A stretch of 64,000 bases of DNA from Brachypterus glaber. Lineage: Eukaryota > Arthropoda > Insecta > Coleoptera > Kateretidae. Where the stretch lies: NCBI GenBank assembly GCA_958510825.1, contig OY294049.1, positions 26,804,986-26,868,985 on the forward strand, written 5' to 3'. The notes under the pieces are model-generated. The model had not been told where the DNA came from, did no database searches, and saw nothing but the letters and a program-made list of their open reading frames with translations. The position numbers and the translations under genes are program-made. The stretch's first letter is position 1, and each line of letters starts with the position of its first letter. Below, piece after piece: positions 1-11,629 of this stretch.

Positions 1-1344
1 AAACTTTGATTAAGCTATGTAAAATAAGTATACCAATATTAACTTTGAACATACATGGGATAAATTGCTAACACGAAGGATCAGACACGGGCATTAAAGT
101 CCTTCTCTTTCGTCAATTTATCAGTTGGAGGAAGTTTCTTTTTATTTCATGGATTTTTTAGGAAAAAACTAGCTGAATAGTTGCAAGCACCTTGTCAAAA
201 CATCGGCAGTAGGCAATAATTTGAAACGATATGAAAAGGAAAGTTGTGTGATCACGTGAATAGGCAACCATTAAATCACCTGCATAATTTATTAAAGTTT
301 TTAGTATATTTTAACGGGTCAAATTTTAAGAAAAAAATCTTTTCGCAAAAAAAATGAGCCGACTTCTGTCTCTAAAAAGTAAAAAATAAAAAATAAGCCG
401 GTGCCAATTTCACCACTCCCTAAATTAAATACTAAGAATTATTTTTGACTCTATTTTTTTTTGCCGTGACTTGGTTCCCCATTAATGGGACTCTAAACAA
501 AAAAAAAAAACGGATTTAAAATATCTTTATTCTTTTTTTTTTATAGGCTTCTAAATTCAAAAAATTAGATTTTTTCGGATTTTTTCCGTATATTTTGATA
601 AAAATTTTAAATAAATACTAAAGATATGACTCTAATTTTTATACGCAGTACTAGTGAATAGTCCGGTTTATAAAAATAAAAACTGTTTAAGATTTAACCC
701 AGTAACGGAAATTTTACCGGGGCTTATCGAAAAAAAAAACAAAAAATTATTATATAAAAGTATTTTATTTATTTTTAGAAGCAACACAATAAATTAAATT
801 TATTATGAAAGAAATAAAATGAAAAATAAAAAAAAACTTGCTTTAAAACATTAAAATAACATTAAATAATTCAAAATATTGTTGTTCTGCTTTCAATAAC
901 TCCCCTTAAAATCTCCGCTACTGGACTAAATCTTAAACATTTTTTCATTTTTACAAACCTCACATATCTGTTAGTATTGCTTATAAAAATCAGACCCATA
1001 TTAGATTTGGAGTTGGTTTCGAGCGTCTTCTGATAGAGAAACAGTCCACCGCAAAAAAAAGAAATTAATTAGACCTTAATTATTTTTTACTAAAACCACA
1101 GTAAAAAACACTCCAAGCTATATGTCAAAAAAAAAAAACGAACTGATCGAGAAAAACGAAGCAAGGTTCAGAAAACAGGGCATCAGATAGGTCTAGAATC
1201 AACTAAATTTGTGTCGGAAAATCTTTAAGTGTAGGGCAGTGTTATCTAATATAAGATTCGAAATTTGAAGAGATTATCTTTATTTATTAAAAATTTATAG
1301 CAAATAAACGTGGACCCGTAGTACCCGGTGGAGTGAGAGTACCT
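1..1344. other. Unassigned AT-rich sequence
   Basis: Strongly AT-rich with many A and T runs. Only short open frames without codon structure are present. I see no terminal repeats, coding similarity or RNA gene. Confidence 0.5.
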
Positions 1345-2041
1345 TATTACTAATAAGCAGTAGCCGGACTATTTTCAATAAAAGAGGCTTAACCCGGAAA
1401 TAATTCAGGGAGTTTTGATTTTCGGTTTATTGGGTAGGGTTAATGGCCGCAAATAAAAAAAAAATTGCGACGTTGAACTCGATTTGGAACTGTAATTTTT
1501 GAGAACATTTTGGGTGAAAATTAAAAAATCTATCTGGCATTTTCTTTTTAATTTACGTAAAATTATTTTTTTTTTTTAATAATTCACACATTTGTATTCG
1601 AGTAAACCGATTTTCGATTAAATCCATTGTATTAAGCATAAAAAACCTTCCTAACCGAGTCATAAAGAAAAATCTAAAACCCTGCAGTGTAACGTTTAAG
1701 GCGGTGCCTTGAATTAGCTATAAGTCGTACAAAAAAAAATATATGACATAAAAAATGTTGTAGATTTGGTCCTCTTTATTTTAATATCAAAAGTTTTTTG
1801 TTCTGTGATACACCGATTTTGAGATATTTTAAAAAGTCTGTTTTTTGTGAAAAATAAGTTAAAAAAGTGACAGTTCCAAATCGAGTTCAATGTCGCAAAA
1901 TTATTTATTTGCGGCCTTAAACCCTACCTAATAAACCAAAAATCTAAACTCCCTGAATTATTTCCTGGTAAAGCCTATTTTATTAACTTGAAGACTGGAC
2001 TATAATCAGAAATACGCCGGGTACTGCTAATAAGTTATTAG
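1345..2041. repeat. Palindromic (foldback) element, about 0.7 kb
   Basis: The left arm (about 1345-1500) is repeated in reverse complement at about 1868-2041. Both arms carry the sequence around GGAAATAATTCAGGGAGTTT, then a GCGGCC-containing block, then CTCGATTTGGAACTGT, with scattered mismatches. The outer ends share an AATAAG/GCAGTA/CCGG block. The 1500-1868 loop is AT-rich and non-coding. No clean target duplication is visible. This is a non-autonomous foldback element of unknown superfamily. Confidence 0.75.
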
Positions 2042-3271
2042 CTAATTGTCCGCAAAAACAAAGTTTTTCTATATTAAATTATTAACAAGTTATGTAGCTT
2101 TTGGCAATTTCCTTAAGAAATGCTCCGTTGAAATTCATAGATTCGCCACTGCAGTGCACTGGTGTGTTCACTTCCGTTTATTTTCTAATTTGTTCAAAGG
2201 TGTAATAATTACAATTATTGCAATAAAATTTAGTGACTCTGTTTCTACCCAACTTGGGAATCTCTAATTGGGAACATTAAGTTAGGAATCCCAACCACAA
2301 ATCTAGGTCAATTAACTTGAACATAAACTAAGCGTTCTTAAAACATCAGTTACGGACTGGCTACCCGCATAGCACAAAACAGTTTTTGGAATATTCCTAA
2401 AATAAATATTAAGAATGTTGTATGATTCAAAGAATATGCGATGTCTTACGTAGAACGTTCTTAATAGTATATTAAAGGATAAGTTACATAAAACACTATT
2501 TTGGAGCACTCATCCATTTTTGGAAAACGAGCCTCGAAGAGGGGAGTTTTAAAATGGACGAGTGCGCCAAATGTCTTATGGAAAGAGTTCTTTATACTAG
2601 TTTATCTATTTGCGTGTTTTATTTTGCTTACAAAGTAATTAAGTTTTGAATAATTTCAGTATGGCTGATTTGGAAAATTTAATGTAGGTATTTATATTGG
2701 TAACAATGACACTGACAATTTAAAAATTTTGATTTGTTTTTTTCATTACTTTTTAAGTTTTAAGTGTATTTTTACAGTTATTTTGAATAAAAATGAACGA
2801 GGAAGAGTTAACATTTACTCCAGTGTACAGAGTTGTCTCAAATGCTTTTATGCTGACACAAAATCAAACACAGCCCAAAATAGCACACAGAACAATACAA
2901 AACATATATATTTATTAATATTTTAACATACATATTTATTAATATTTTATAAGAATTTTATCTGTTTTCTAGATATTTAGATACTGATTGATATAGAAAC
3001 CAGAATTGTTAGAAATGTCTAATTTTCAATAGTTTTTGTTGCTTTGTTACCAACAAAAATCCCCAAAACTGTTTTACAATTAATAAAAAAGTTATTAAAA
3101 CTGTTTTTAAAACTGGTTTAAGACATTTAATCATGCAAAAGCTTCTATGATCATTCTAAAAAAAATCTTGCAGAATATGCTCAGCATATTCTTATAACTT
3201 GCTAAACTATCTAACATATTTTATAATGTTTCAAATCCCTACTTGTCAATATACAGAATAGAATAGACAAC
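2042..3271. other. Unassigned AT-rich sequence
   Basis: No gene or terminal-repeat element recognised. Short open frames lack any family signature. The block around 2450 (AGAACGTTCTTAA) resembles short motifs in the duplicated block at 5.7-6.4 kb. A small hairpin (AATATG/CATATT) lies near 3176-3200. Confidence 0.45.
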
Positions 3272-4694
3272 GCACAGTGAAATTTTTGGACCGAAAAGTG
3301 GTCATGGCCTTATAACTTTTTTGTTAGTTTCTTTTTTTTATGAAAATTTCACAAAATTTTCCCAGATATTTAATGAAGAGATTACTTAAATAATTATAAA
3401 AAATATTTACAGTGGCGTTCGTTATTACATAACAAATCCAAGAGTAGCCTATTTTTCAGACCAATAAAAAAGTATGGGTCAGATGAAATTAAAAGTCTGT
3501 GTATAATATCTTCATCTTCAAATTATATTTTGTGATTTTTCTACAAATACATATAAATTAATTTATGTAAAAACTATTTCATAGCCTTTTTTTATCCAAT
3601 CGTGAAATTTTCACTAAAATTTTTGTTTAGAATATTCAACACTTTTCCACCTGGACAAAAACCGAGCATAGAAATTTTGCTTAACATATTTTTCAACTGT
3701 TTTAGAAGCTTCGTCATTTAATCTGTTTTTATGTTTATAAAACTTGATGGAATATTATAATTTGTGACCAACTGTAATTTACTCCATAATGAACTCTTTC
3801 CCCTTTGCGCTGATAATTATAATGGGTAAAAATAAATTGTGTTTTCTTTTTAATGTAATATATAGTTTATCCAGCCAATAACATCGGTTTTTTGGGGAAA
3901 AAACATAAGGTTAATCTTTTAATCTTCTAACTGGGCACTGTTATGCAAAAAGTAACCAACCCACAATATTTCACATATTGTAGGAATGTAGTATGGACAT
4001 TTCTAGATCAGTATACGACATCATGTTATTTTTTATTTGTGGTTTGGTTGCTTTTTGCATAACAGGGCCAATTATATTTTAATGCTAGTGGAAAATGTTT
4101 ATAATATCTTAATTTTAAAAATTATATATATTTATTTTAATAAACACATTAAAAATAGCATAAAATTTCACTTTCTTAACAAAAAATGGCCTTTGGCAGA
4201 CGATGGTGGTTTTGATTTTTTTGGGACAACATTGTAGACTCTTTATGAATATAAAACTTCTAATTAGAGCTTGGCGGCACTTCGAGCCAATAACGAAACA
4301 TATATGTAAAAATTAAACTTATAAAATAAAAACGCTTTTTTTTTTCAGTGTATATTTTTAGGTTTAAAGAAAAAGAAAAATTAATATTTTTATACACCAA
4401 AATATTAAAAATAGTTGTAAGATAATGCTTTTTCAACATTTGTTTGAATACAATTCTTTTACAAAAGGTTATACCACTTTAAACATTGGGCTTCTCCTTT
4501 AGCGAAAACGATAAAATTAAAAAACTTCAAGTTTCAAGCTCTGTTACTAACAAACAAAAATTATTTACGCAAAAATATACCTAAAACCTTTTAGCCCAAT
4601 CATTTAACAATGCAATGGTGTATAGTTTATATCAAAATTCAAAAAAACGTTTTTTTCCAAATGGCCAAATTTAGTCCCGAACATTCCACTGTGC
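3272..4694. repeat. Possible inverted-repeat element beginning GCACAGTG
   Basis: GCACAGTGAAAT at 3272 is mirrored by ATTCCACTGTGC ending at 4694, and a weaker match continues about 30 bases inward (GGACC... / GGGAC...). The interior is non-coding. The repeats are imperfect and I cannot see a target duplication, so this pairing could be chance. Confidence 0.3.
3934..4069. mobile_element. Short inverted-repeat element (136 bp)
   Basis: The left end GGCACTGTTATGCAAAAAG, followed by an AACCAACCCACAA-like block, is mirrored at 4036-4069 (GGTTTGGTTG... to CAGGGCC). The inverted repeats are about 33 bp with few mismatches and enclose about 70 bp of non-coding loop. It is a MITE by structure; the superfamily is unknown and no target duplication is clear. 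Confidence 0.7.
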
Positions 4695-5690
4695 AATGTT
4701 TAAAATTCAGGAATATTAACATTTCCATGAATTTTATTACTTTGTGTTTGTACATATCTTTCCATGATTAGGCAATCTGAGATAGCTTACATACACCTAA
4801 TAAAATTACGTACCACTAGAGTTAAGGTTACAGTGATAGAAAATCTAAAAATATTAATACAAAACTTTGTTTTATCAACTTTTAGGTATCGAATACAATT
4901 TTCACGATTATTTTAAAACATTTTAAGGTTATATTTAATACAATCAAACTATATTTTTACTAAACAACTTCATATTATTTTTTATTCAATTGATTCTAAA
5001 AGCGACACATACCTTTTATGTTTTACCGGCGAAAAGTTGAACTTTGTGGCCAAAAGTTTTTTTTCGCCCGCTAACTAAAACTTGTTATTTTTAAGCTTTT
5101 TAAAGAAGATGCTTTACCTTTACTGTAATATTTATAAAGAAATATGACCTTTTGGTCACTTTTGGTCACTTTTGGTCTTGAACTAACTGACCAGATACCT
5201 ACAGTTATTATAATCATTTCATACAAAATAAAAATTTCTCATAACCTCAAAATATATGTTAACCGATTAATCTGTATTCATACACTAAAATAAATTACAA
5301 AGACAAAATTTCAATTGTAAAATCAATTTCAATATTTATAATATTCATAGAATGGTTTCAGGAGTATTATTTTTTCATAACAGACACATTTTAACAGAAA
5401 TTAATCAAAACACCAACTACAGCTTTTTTAATTTAAAAATGAAACCGCACGCAAAAGAAACGATTCAATTGTTTTTTTAGCGATGTGATTAGACAGCAAT
5501 TTGTCATGGATAAGTAGATAAGTAATAAGACAGTAAAAAGAAATGTTTTTTCCAATTTAAAACTAAGTATATTTTAATAATTTATTATAATTCTAAAAAC
5601 CTACTCAAACGAAAAATGTAACTTTTCGCCCTTGTATTATACATAACTATAATTTTACTATAAGATTGTTGTAATATACTAATTATATCA
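4695..5690. other. Unassigned AT-rich sequence with a 10-bp triplet repeat
   Basis: Non-coding. The only structure noted is three tandem copies of a TTTTGGTCAC unit at about 5149-5178. Confidence 0.45.
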
Positions 5691-6402
5691 ACATCAAACC
5701 AAGGATATTGTAGAATTGCAACTCCAACATGTCAGAAATTTATTGGAGAACAGCGGCAAATTAAAATAAACCTTCTTACAGAACGTTCTTAAAATATGTA
5801 TTAAAACAATAATTCGAGAAAAAAAATTGCTAGTCTCATACATAGCATAATTTCTGAGAATATGCATAACAGAAATTTCTTAGAATATGCATTAGAAGAA
5901 CGAACTTGTTTATTTGTTTGTTGTTGTATTCTATGCAATATATAGTGGTTGGGGCATATAAACTATTTATTGTTGTATTCTATAACCTAATTACGCTATT
6001 GATTACAATAGTGTTCTATCAGTCTAGAATTATAATTAAATAATAGATGATTGCATTTACTAATATTTTTTCTTGAGAAAAGTAAATATATAATTTTTAT
6101 ACCAACATCAAACCAAGGATATTGTAGAATTGCAACTCCAACATGTCAGCAATTTGTTGGATAACAGCGGCAAATTAAAATAAAAACCTTCTTACAGAAC
6201 TTTCTTAAAATATGTATTAAAACAATGATTCTAGAAAAAAATTGCTAGTCTCATATATAGCATAATTTCTGAGAATATGCATAACAGAAATTTCTTAGAA
6301 TATGCATTAGAAGAACGAAGTCGTTTATTTGTTTGTTGTTGTATTCTATGCAATATATAGTGGTTGGAGCATATAAACTATTTATTGTTGTATTCTATAA
6401 CC
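5691..6402. repeat. Direct duplication of a 300-bp block
   Basis: 5691-5988 and 6105-6404 are about 95% alike in the same orientation, from ACATCAAACCAAGGATATTG to ATTCTATAACCTA. A unique 116-bp spacer separates them. Both copies carry the same short motifs (GAATATGCAT, AGAACGTTCTTA in one and AGAACTTTCTTA in the other). It is a local segmental duplication of non-coding DNA. Confidence 0.85.
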
Positions 6403-6429
6403 TACTTTTGCGGCCTAGGCCGTAAAATT

Positions 6430-6575
6430 AAACTTTTCGTAAAAGTTTTTTTACAAAAAGTGACGCTTTTAGATACAATCGAATAAAAATATCTTTTTTT
6501 AGAAAAATTCCTCGGACATGTCGATTTTTATTGTGAGCGAGAGATATTTTGATTCTACTCACATGAGTAATGACA
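6430..6575 (-). repeat. Dispersed repeat D, copy 1
   Basis: The reverse complement of about 6480-6570 matches 20510-20600, including TGTGAGTA.AATCAAAA and AAAATCGAC.TGTCCGAGG. The core AAAATCGACCTGTCCGAG also occurs inside the palindromic element near 10260 and 10495. The family is unidentified. Confidence 0.6.
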
Positions 6576-6773
6576 TAATCTTCTGCGGTCAAGGGGCGCC
6601 ATCTTTAAAAGTTTAAATAATACTCTAGTTTCAACAGTGTTTTGTTATGAAAATTGGAAATATATTTAAATTTAATCTTGAATGAACTCAACTCAGATAT
6701 AACTTTATACAAGCGGATTGGAAGTTAAATTATTCTTAAAAGTATTAAAATCTCAGAATAGACAAAAATGGCA

Positions 6774-6801
<28 letters not shown>
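6774..6801. repeat. (AT)14 microsatellite
   Basis: Pure AT dinucleotide run of 28 bases. Confidence 0.95.
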
Positions 6802-6805
<4 letters not shown>

Positions 6806-7025
6806 AAAAGAAAAACAGTAAGTAAATGAAATACAACTTTGTAACTTCAAAATAAATGAATTTTAATTTGTAATTCTTGCTTTAAACCACAAATTATTCA
6901 TAACATTGATATAAAGTATACGCAAGTTACAAGTTAAATCAAACCTAAAACTACTAAAATCTCAAAAATGAAAAAAACTGGCGTATACAATTTTGTAACT
7001 CTGACCTGACATGTATATATAAACC

Positions 7026-7121
7026 TTTTTTACAAAAAAAAAAAACATTCTATAAGCTATAGAATGATTTGTTGTTATAGACTATAATATAGCTTATAGA
7101 ATTTTTTTTTTTGTAAAAAAA
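7026..7121. repeat. Small hairpin element
   Basis: TTTTTACAAAAAAAAA...ATTCTATAAGCTATA is mirrored by TATAGCTTATAGAAT...TTTTTTGTAAAAA. The two arms of about 35 bp enclose about 25 bp. It is a MITE-like hairpin with no coding potential. Confidence 0.7.
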
Positions 7122-7139
7122 CAGTAATATTATCTGTTT

Positions 7140-7610
7140 TTCTATTTTGCGACTCTTATAATACCCTCTCCTTTTTTTTCTTTTGGGTTGGCAACAGACA
7201 AAAGCCTATCGCTTGACGTTTCCGTGAAAATGTGAAAGTAGCTTTAAAGTTTAATTTTCTACAAAATTTTGTGTTTAGGTTATGTTTAACCGTGTTAAAA
7301 TTGTGGCTTGGTTACTTGCAGTGAAAAAGAGAAGAAATTACTATAAAATATATCAAAATAATGTTAGTTCTTAAAATTTTAAACATGTAGAAGACTGTAA
7401 TGCCAACCCGAAAAAAAAATCCGTAAATCAGTCAACAATTGAAATGTAAGTTTTTTTTGAATTTTAGAGCAAAATAGAAAAAATTGTATAAAGCACTCGT
7501 TTCATAACACATTTTTAGTTTAGTTTTTAGTACTTTAGAAAACTGGCCGCAAGCGGCTCGTTTTCTAAACTTGTACTGGTGCGCTTAAACCGTGTCTTAT
7601 GAATCTAGTA
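7140..7610 (+). repeat. Dispersed repeat E, copy 1
   Basis: The whole block recurs in reverse complement at 41630-42365. Shared landmarks, in order, are CTATTTTGCGACTCTTATAA, TTGGCAACAGACAAAAGCCT, ATCGCTTGACGTTT, TTGGTTACTTGCAGTGAAAA, GTAATGCCAACCCG and ACTCGTTTCATAACAC. It is non-coding. This copy lacks the 218-bp insertion of copy 2 and so serves as the empty site. Confidence 0.8.
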
Positions 7611-7919
7611 CTTTAATATACTATTTTAACATTGAAAATAAGGGTAAAAATTTATAGTATTATTAATTTGAGCCATTTCGCCTCAATGACTATTTATATC
7701 GTAAAAATCTAAAACAGAAAATAAAATTAAAATGTTCTTATCAGGCGCACCTATTTCTAGATGCGCTGGTAAGGTATTGCGTTTAAAATAATACTTATCT
7801 GTTATATCTTCTTTACCTAAAAAATATTATTAGTCAATACCTTACCAAAGTTTAAAAATTTTGCCTAAATAGAGAATTTTCAATAAAATTCTTGATAAAT
7901 CGTTAAAATAATTAAAAAA
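7611..7919. other. Unassigned AT-rich sequence
   Basis: No coding signature or terminal repeats. It contains a short A/T-rich stretch with CTTATCAGGCGCACC and an inverted echo of GGTAAGGTATTG/CAATACCTTACC around 7770-7850. Confidence 0.4.
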
Positions 7920-8176
7920 GAACGAAAAACTGAATAAAAGTTAACTTCTAACGTTTCGGGATCTAATCTAATCCCGTTTTCAAAGAAAATTATTAGTTTT
8001 GAAAGAATTTGTGCAATATTTGGCTTTATCAATCAAAATATGACAAATGTCAAAATATGTCATTTCGAGGTAATTGAAACAAAGACACCTGTAACAATAA
8101 AAAAGGTGTAGAGAAATTAATTTGGAAAAGGCGTTTTTGTTGAAAACGTGTAGAGAAGTTAATTTGGAAAAAACTT
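7920..8176 (-). other. Penelope-like element 3' non-coding region with ribozyme-like relic
   Basis: This lies just downstream, on the minus strand, of the Penelope coding remnant. At 7950-7987 the minus strand reads CTTTGAAAACGGG, a short loop, then CCCGAAACG: a stem closed by CGGG/CCCG followed by GAAA. Hammerhead ribozymes known from Penelope-like elements have CTGATGA, stem II, then GAAA. Here the GAAA side and stem are present, but the CTGATGA box is degenerate. I read it as a decayed terminal hairpin; catalytic function is unlikely. Confidence 0.35.
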
Positions 8177-8700
8177 TTATTGAAAAGAGGGCAAAGTTAA
8201 GTTACCGCGTAATACTTCATCATTAAGTATTGGTGTCCAAATATTAGATAAAGATGAAGAGCATTCGCTAATACAGTTATCTCTGCATAATTTTATGAAA
8301 ATTGATTCTTTTAGCTTTCGTATTTCTGTGATAGGCTCTTTAGTTAAAATTTTTGTATTATCAAATAAAAAATGGTGACAATTATTAAATGATTATGATA
8401 ATTTTGAAGAAAATATTTTTCTTTTTTGACAGTTAACTTTATGTTCTGTCAGACGGACAGATAAAGGCCTACCAGATTCACCGACATAAAATTTCCCGCA
8501 TTGACAGGGAATGCAATAAACGCTGTTTTTAGAATTTATATTTGCATTAAAAGGCTTAGTTTTTGTAAGAATTTGACGTAAAGTATTATCTGTTTTAAAA
8601 GCCGTACGTATATTAAATTTATTAATTGATTTTAAAAATTTTGACAATTTTTACTTTTATTTTTAAATAAACCTTTTATATAACTAAGCAATTTTAGATA
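8177..8700 (-). pseudogene. Penelope-like retroelement, C-terminal GIY-YIG endonuclease remnant
   Basis: Penelope-like elements encode a reverse transcriptase fused to a C-terminal GIY-YIG endonuclease. On the minus strand from about 8647, the translation has FNIRTAFKTDNTLRQIL, then VYCIPCQCGKFYVGESGRP (the GIY-YIG core with its usual Cys pair), then an RLTEHK motif. An in-frame TAA at about 8393 interrupts it. The same frame continues with TEIRKLKESIF and LSNIWTPIL, the typical tail, to a stop at 8177. Upstream of 8647 only a frameshifted trace (SYIKGLFKN) remains, and the reverse transcriptase is absent. This is a dead 5'-truncated copy; identification is confident from the motif order. Confidence 0.85.
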
Positions 8701-8735
8701 CATGTTTAAATAAACTTTTTTGATCAGAACAATGA

Positions 8736-8775
8736 GCAAGCCCTGAAGATATGTAATGCTACGCATTCCATTATA
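8736..8775 (-). repeat. Dispersed repeat F, copy 1 (left of an insertion)
   Basis: Reads GCAAGCCCTGAAGATATG then TAATGCTACGCATTCCATTA, the reverse complement of the motif at 24533, 29691 and 44397 and same-strand with 25351. The foldback element at 8776 begins right after ATTATA. The TATACTC following that element at 9863 resembles the other half of F seen near 44390, so F appears to be split. Confidence 0.6.
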
Positions 8776-9862
8776 CAGGCTTGTTCAGAAATAAGTTCGA
8801 GAAATTTAAGAGGTGATTCTACGTTAAAAAATATGAAAAAAAGTTCCTATAAAGCTTGATCCGGAAATGAGCCCTAAGGGAGCTACGACCCTCCTAAGGG
8901 TCCATCTAAAAAGTAGTTCTTATTTAATATTTCTAGAACCCTATAAACCACAGGTACGATTTTTTGCACATGCCTTATCATTGATAAAGTCTATTATTTC
9001 ATGTAATTTTTATTTGGTAATTTTAACCAGGGAAGTCCGAAACTGGGGGGGAGTCACTTTTTTGCCCCAAACTTTTATCCCTAAATTTTTTGGTATTTTT
9101 TCAATAAAATATTAATTATTAATTAAAAATACATAAAAAAGGTACTCTTTATGTAACACTGTAGGGCCAACCGTTTTCGAGAAAATTGCAATTAAAGAGG
9201 CAATTGTACGTTCTGATCATCAAAAATAGGAACTAAAAATTGCACGTATGACAATTTCAATACTGCAGAGACATTAAAAACTACAAAAAAACTTCCCATA
9301 CAAAAATATCCACAAATAGATTTTAACTACGGTAGATAAACTCAATAATAACCCCCGCGTGGCTTTTACTTTATTGAGTGGATAATTATTTATTTTACCC
9401 ACTCAACTGTCACTTGTCAAATTATTTTCTTGTAAATGTCATTAAAATTTTTAATAAAAATATGAATTTCTAAGCTATTTATTGGATAAAACCTTGTATG
9501 GCACTCATGTGTAAACCGATATTGCCCTCTCAAAAATTAACCTGCTTGGCTGACGCCTCGCAAGTTAATTTTCTCATGGGCAATATCTTACTTTACCCCC
9601 TCCATTTTGCTCATCCCTGATTAAAATTATTAAATAAAAATTACATGAAATGATAACCTTATCAGTGTTAAGGCATGTGCAAAAATTCGTTACTGTGGTT
9701 TATAGGGTTCCAGAGATATTAAATAAAAACTACTTTTCAGATGTGCCCTTAGGTGGGTCGTAACTCCCTTAGGGCTCATTTCCGGACCAACCTTTATACG
9801 AACTTTTTCGTTTGGACTTTTTAACCTCTTAAATTTCTCTAACTTATTTCTTAATAACCCTG
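8776..9862. mobile_element. Foldback element of the TA/CAGG superfamily, with a nested insert
   Basis: The ends are TA|CAGG...CCTG|TA, giving a TA target duplication. The left arm has GAAATAAGTT, GAGAAATTTAAGAGG, GAGCCCTAAGGGAGCTACG and AACCCTATAAACCACAG; the right arm repeats these inverted up to 9862. A second landmark block (TACATAAAAAAGGTACTC, CCAACCGTTTTCGAGAAA) is shared with the elements at 12690 and 61827. The right inner half is missing, where repeat G (9336-9605) sits. Non-autonomous: its open frames are translations of the arms, with no transposase motifs. Confidence 0.8.
9336..9605 (-). repeat. Dispersed repeat G, copy 1 (nested)
   Basis: About 270 bp, over 90% alike in reverse complement to 18357-18626. 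It contains an internal hairpin built on GGGCAATATC/GATATTGCCC and AATTAACCTG/CAGGTTAATT around GGCGTCAGCCAAGC, plus CCCCCGCGTGGC near the other end. It sits inside one foldback element here and in the arm of another at 18.4 kb, so it is probably mobile. The class is unknown. Confidence 0.7.
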
Positions 9863-10212
9863 TATACTCATGGGTGGTTTTAACCCCACCACACATGCGC
9901 TGGGTCAATAAAAAGGTCTTTTTATGCCATACAAAAAAGTTTCTATTAATTTTTTGTGTAAACATTACCATTTTCGAGATATTTAATAAAATAAATAAAT
10001 AAACATAAGAAAAAACAATAAAATGTAATTTTATTGGTTACGTAACAAATTTTAATTATTAAGAATAATGAAAAATAATAGACCAAAAGATGGCTCAAGG
10101 GTTCAAGAGTCTTCACCTAAAAAAATAATGTAAACCATAATTACCATTTTTAATATATAGCAAAATTTTGCAAAAAGGAAGCAAAATCTAGTAATTAATT
10201 AAAACAACACTA

Positions 10213-10575
10213 TAAATTAAGTGTGGAATCACCCGATTGACTTTTAACCTAAAAAAAAAACGCTCGGACAGGTCGACTTTTATTTTTAATTTTGCAAATG
10301 ATTTAAAAAAAGTTATCATAATTTTCACCTCCTTGCACCCACCCATTCGATTTTTTTTTCAAATAACCCTTTGACAAATTAGGCTTAATCATACACAGTT
10401 AGAAATCTTACTAAATAACCTTTCTAACGATGTGTTACAAGGGGTAGGTTGTTATTTGAAAAAAGAAAATTGCGATGGGAGGTTGCAAGGAATAAAATCG
10501 ACCTGTCCGAGAGTTTTTTGTTTATCTTGTAACTGAAAAGTTAATCGAGTGATTCCAGACTTAATTTAGGCACTG
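10213..10575. mobile_element. MITE N, TA target, inserted at a palindrome apex
   Basis: The right end reads GATTCCAGACTTAATTTAGG CACTG then TA. The left end reads TA then TAAATTAAGTGTGGAATCAC, so the first 7 bases (CAGTGCC) appear deleted compared with the right end and with the relative near 28936. Inner arms carry CGGACAGGTCGA/TCGACCTGTCCG and a TTGCACCCACCC/GGGAGGTTGCAAGG pair. The host palindrome's arms AAAACAACAC and GTGTTGTTTT abut it on both sides, leaving a 4-nt TATG centre in the empty site. Confidence 0.75.
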
Positions 10576-10932
10576 TATGGTGTTGTTTTAAATATTTACT
10601 AGATTTTGCTTTCTTTTTGCCAAGTTTCGCTATATTTCCAAAATGGTAATTATAGTTTACATTAAAGTAAAATTTGTTACGTAAGTAATATAATAACATT
10701 TTATTGTTTTTCCTATGTTTACTTATTTACTATTAAATATAAATTCCAGACTTAATTTAGGCACTGTATGGTGTTGTTTTAAATATTTACTAGATTTTGC
10801 TTTCTTTTTGCCAAGTTTCGCTATATTTCCAAAATGGTAATTATAGTTTACATTAAAGTAAAATTTGTTACGTAAGTAATATAATAACATTTTATTGTTT
10901 TTCCTATGTTTACTTATTTACTATTAAATATC
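10552..10932. repeat. Two tandem copies of a 191-bp unit
   Basis: 10552-10742 and 10743-10932 are essentially identical, starting ATTCCAGACTTAATTTAGGC. The unit includes the last 24 bases of MITE N plus the right arm of the surrounding palindrome. The duplication is therefore younger than the MITE insertion. Confidence 0.95.
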
Positions 10933-10936
10933 TTGA

Positions 10937-11629
10937 AAAAAAAATACCTTTTTATTAATATATAACTTTATAGACCTAACGTTAACCTAAGCAAGTTATT
11001 CCAAAACAAAATAAATTTTGCCCCTTTTGTCCCACTTATAGGACATTAACTTTTTACAAAAAAGAAAAACAACGAAAATCAAATTTTAAGTTTAAAAACC
11101 TGTATTTCAATTTTTAAGTCTTTGTCTTAAACCGTTCTTAATTTATCGTATTGAAAAGTTGTACGTTTTAAGAGAAAAATAAAAGCTTTGTGTTCTTTGC
11201 TCTCCTAAGTTATTCAATGAATTTGGACCATTTTTTTTAAACGTGTTTTTCTAATGTGTCACAACTTTTTTTGCTATTAGATATTAATCCGAAAACTTTT
11301 TTGTTTTTTGACCCACTCTATTACATAAACATGTATTTAAAAATGATGAGTTTTGGAGTTATGGGCCCAGTAAAATGCATAGCCAGTCCGACGCTGCACA
11401 AGGTTGAACTAATTTCAAACTTAAACTAATTTAAACTACCTGGTCGTACGCGGGTAAACTTAGAGACATTTAATTAAAAAGCATATAATTTAGATATGGA
11501 TGGTAATTCATATTGATTAAGCTTGAATTAATTAATTTATTAATTAATTATAGAATCTATACTTATAGCTATGTGAATCGATTACTTACAGTCCTCGTTT
11601 AATAAAAATAGTTTTTGGACTCAATATTT
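10937..11629. other. Unassigned AT-rich sequence
   Basis: No coding frame of interest and no terminal repeats. A short run of ATTAATTA steps lies at about 11525-11550. Confidence 0.45.

Larger units (their letters stand above)
9974..10936. repeat. Palindromic element with a second element at its apex
   Basis: The left arm 9974-10210 (CGAGATATTTAATAAA ... GCAAAATCTAGTAATTAATT ... AAAACAACAC) is mirrored by the right arm starting GTGTTGTTTTAAATATTTAC and ending TATTAAATATCTTG at about 10936. The centre is occupied by the separate inverted-repeat element at 10213-10575. Part of the right arm is tandemly duplicated (10552-10932). Non-coding. Confidence 0.8.
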
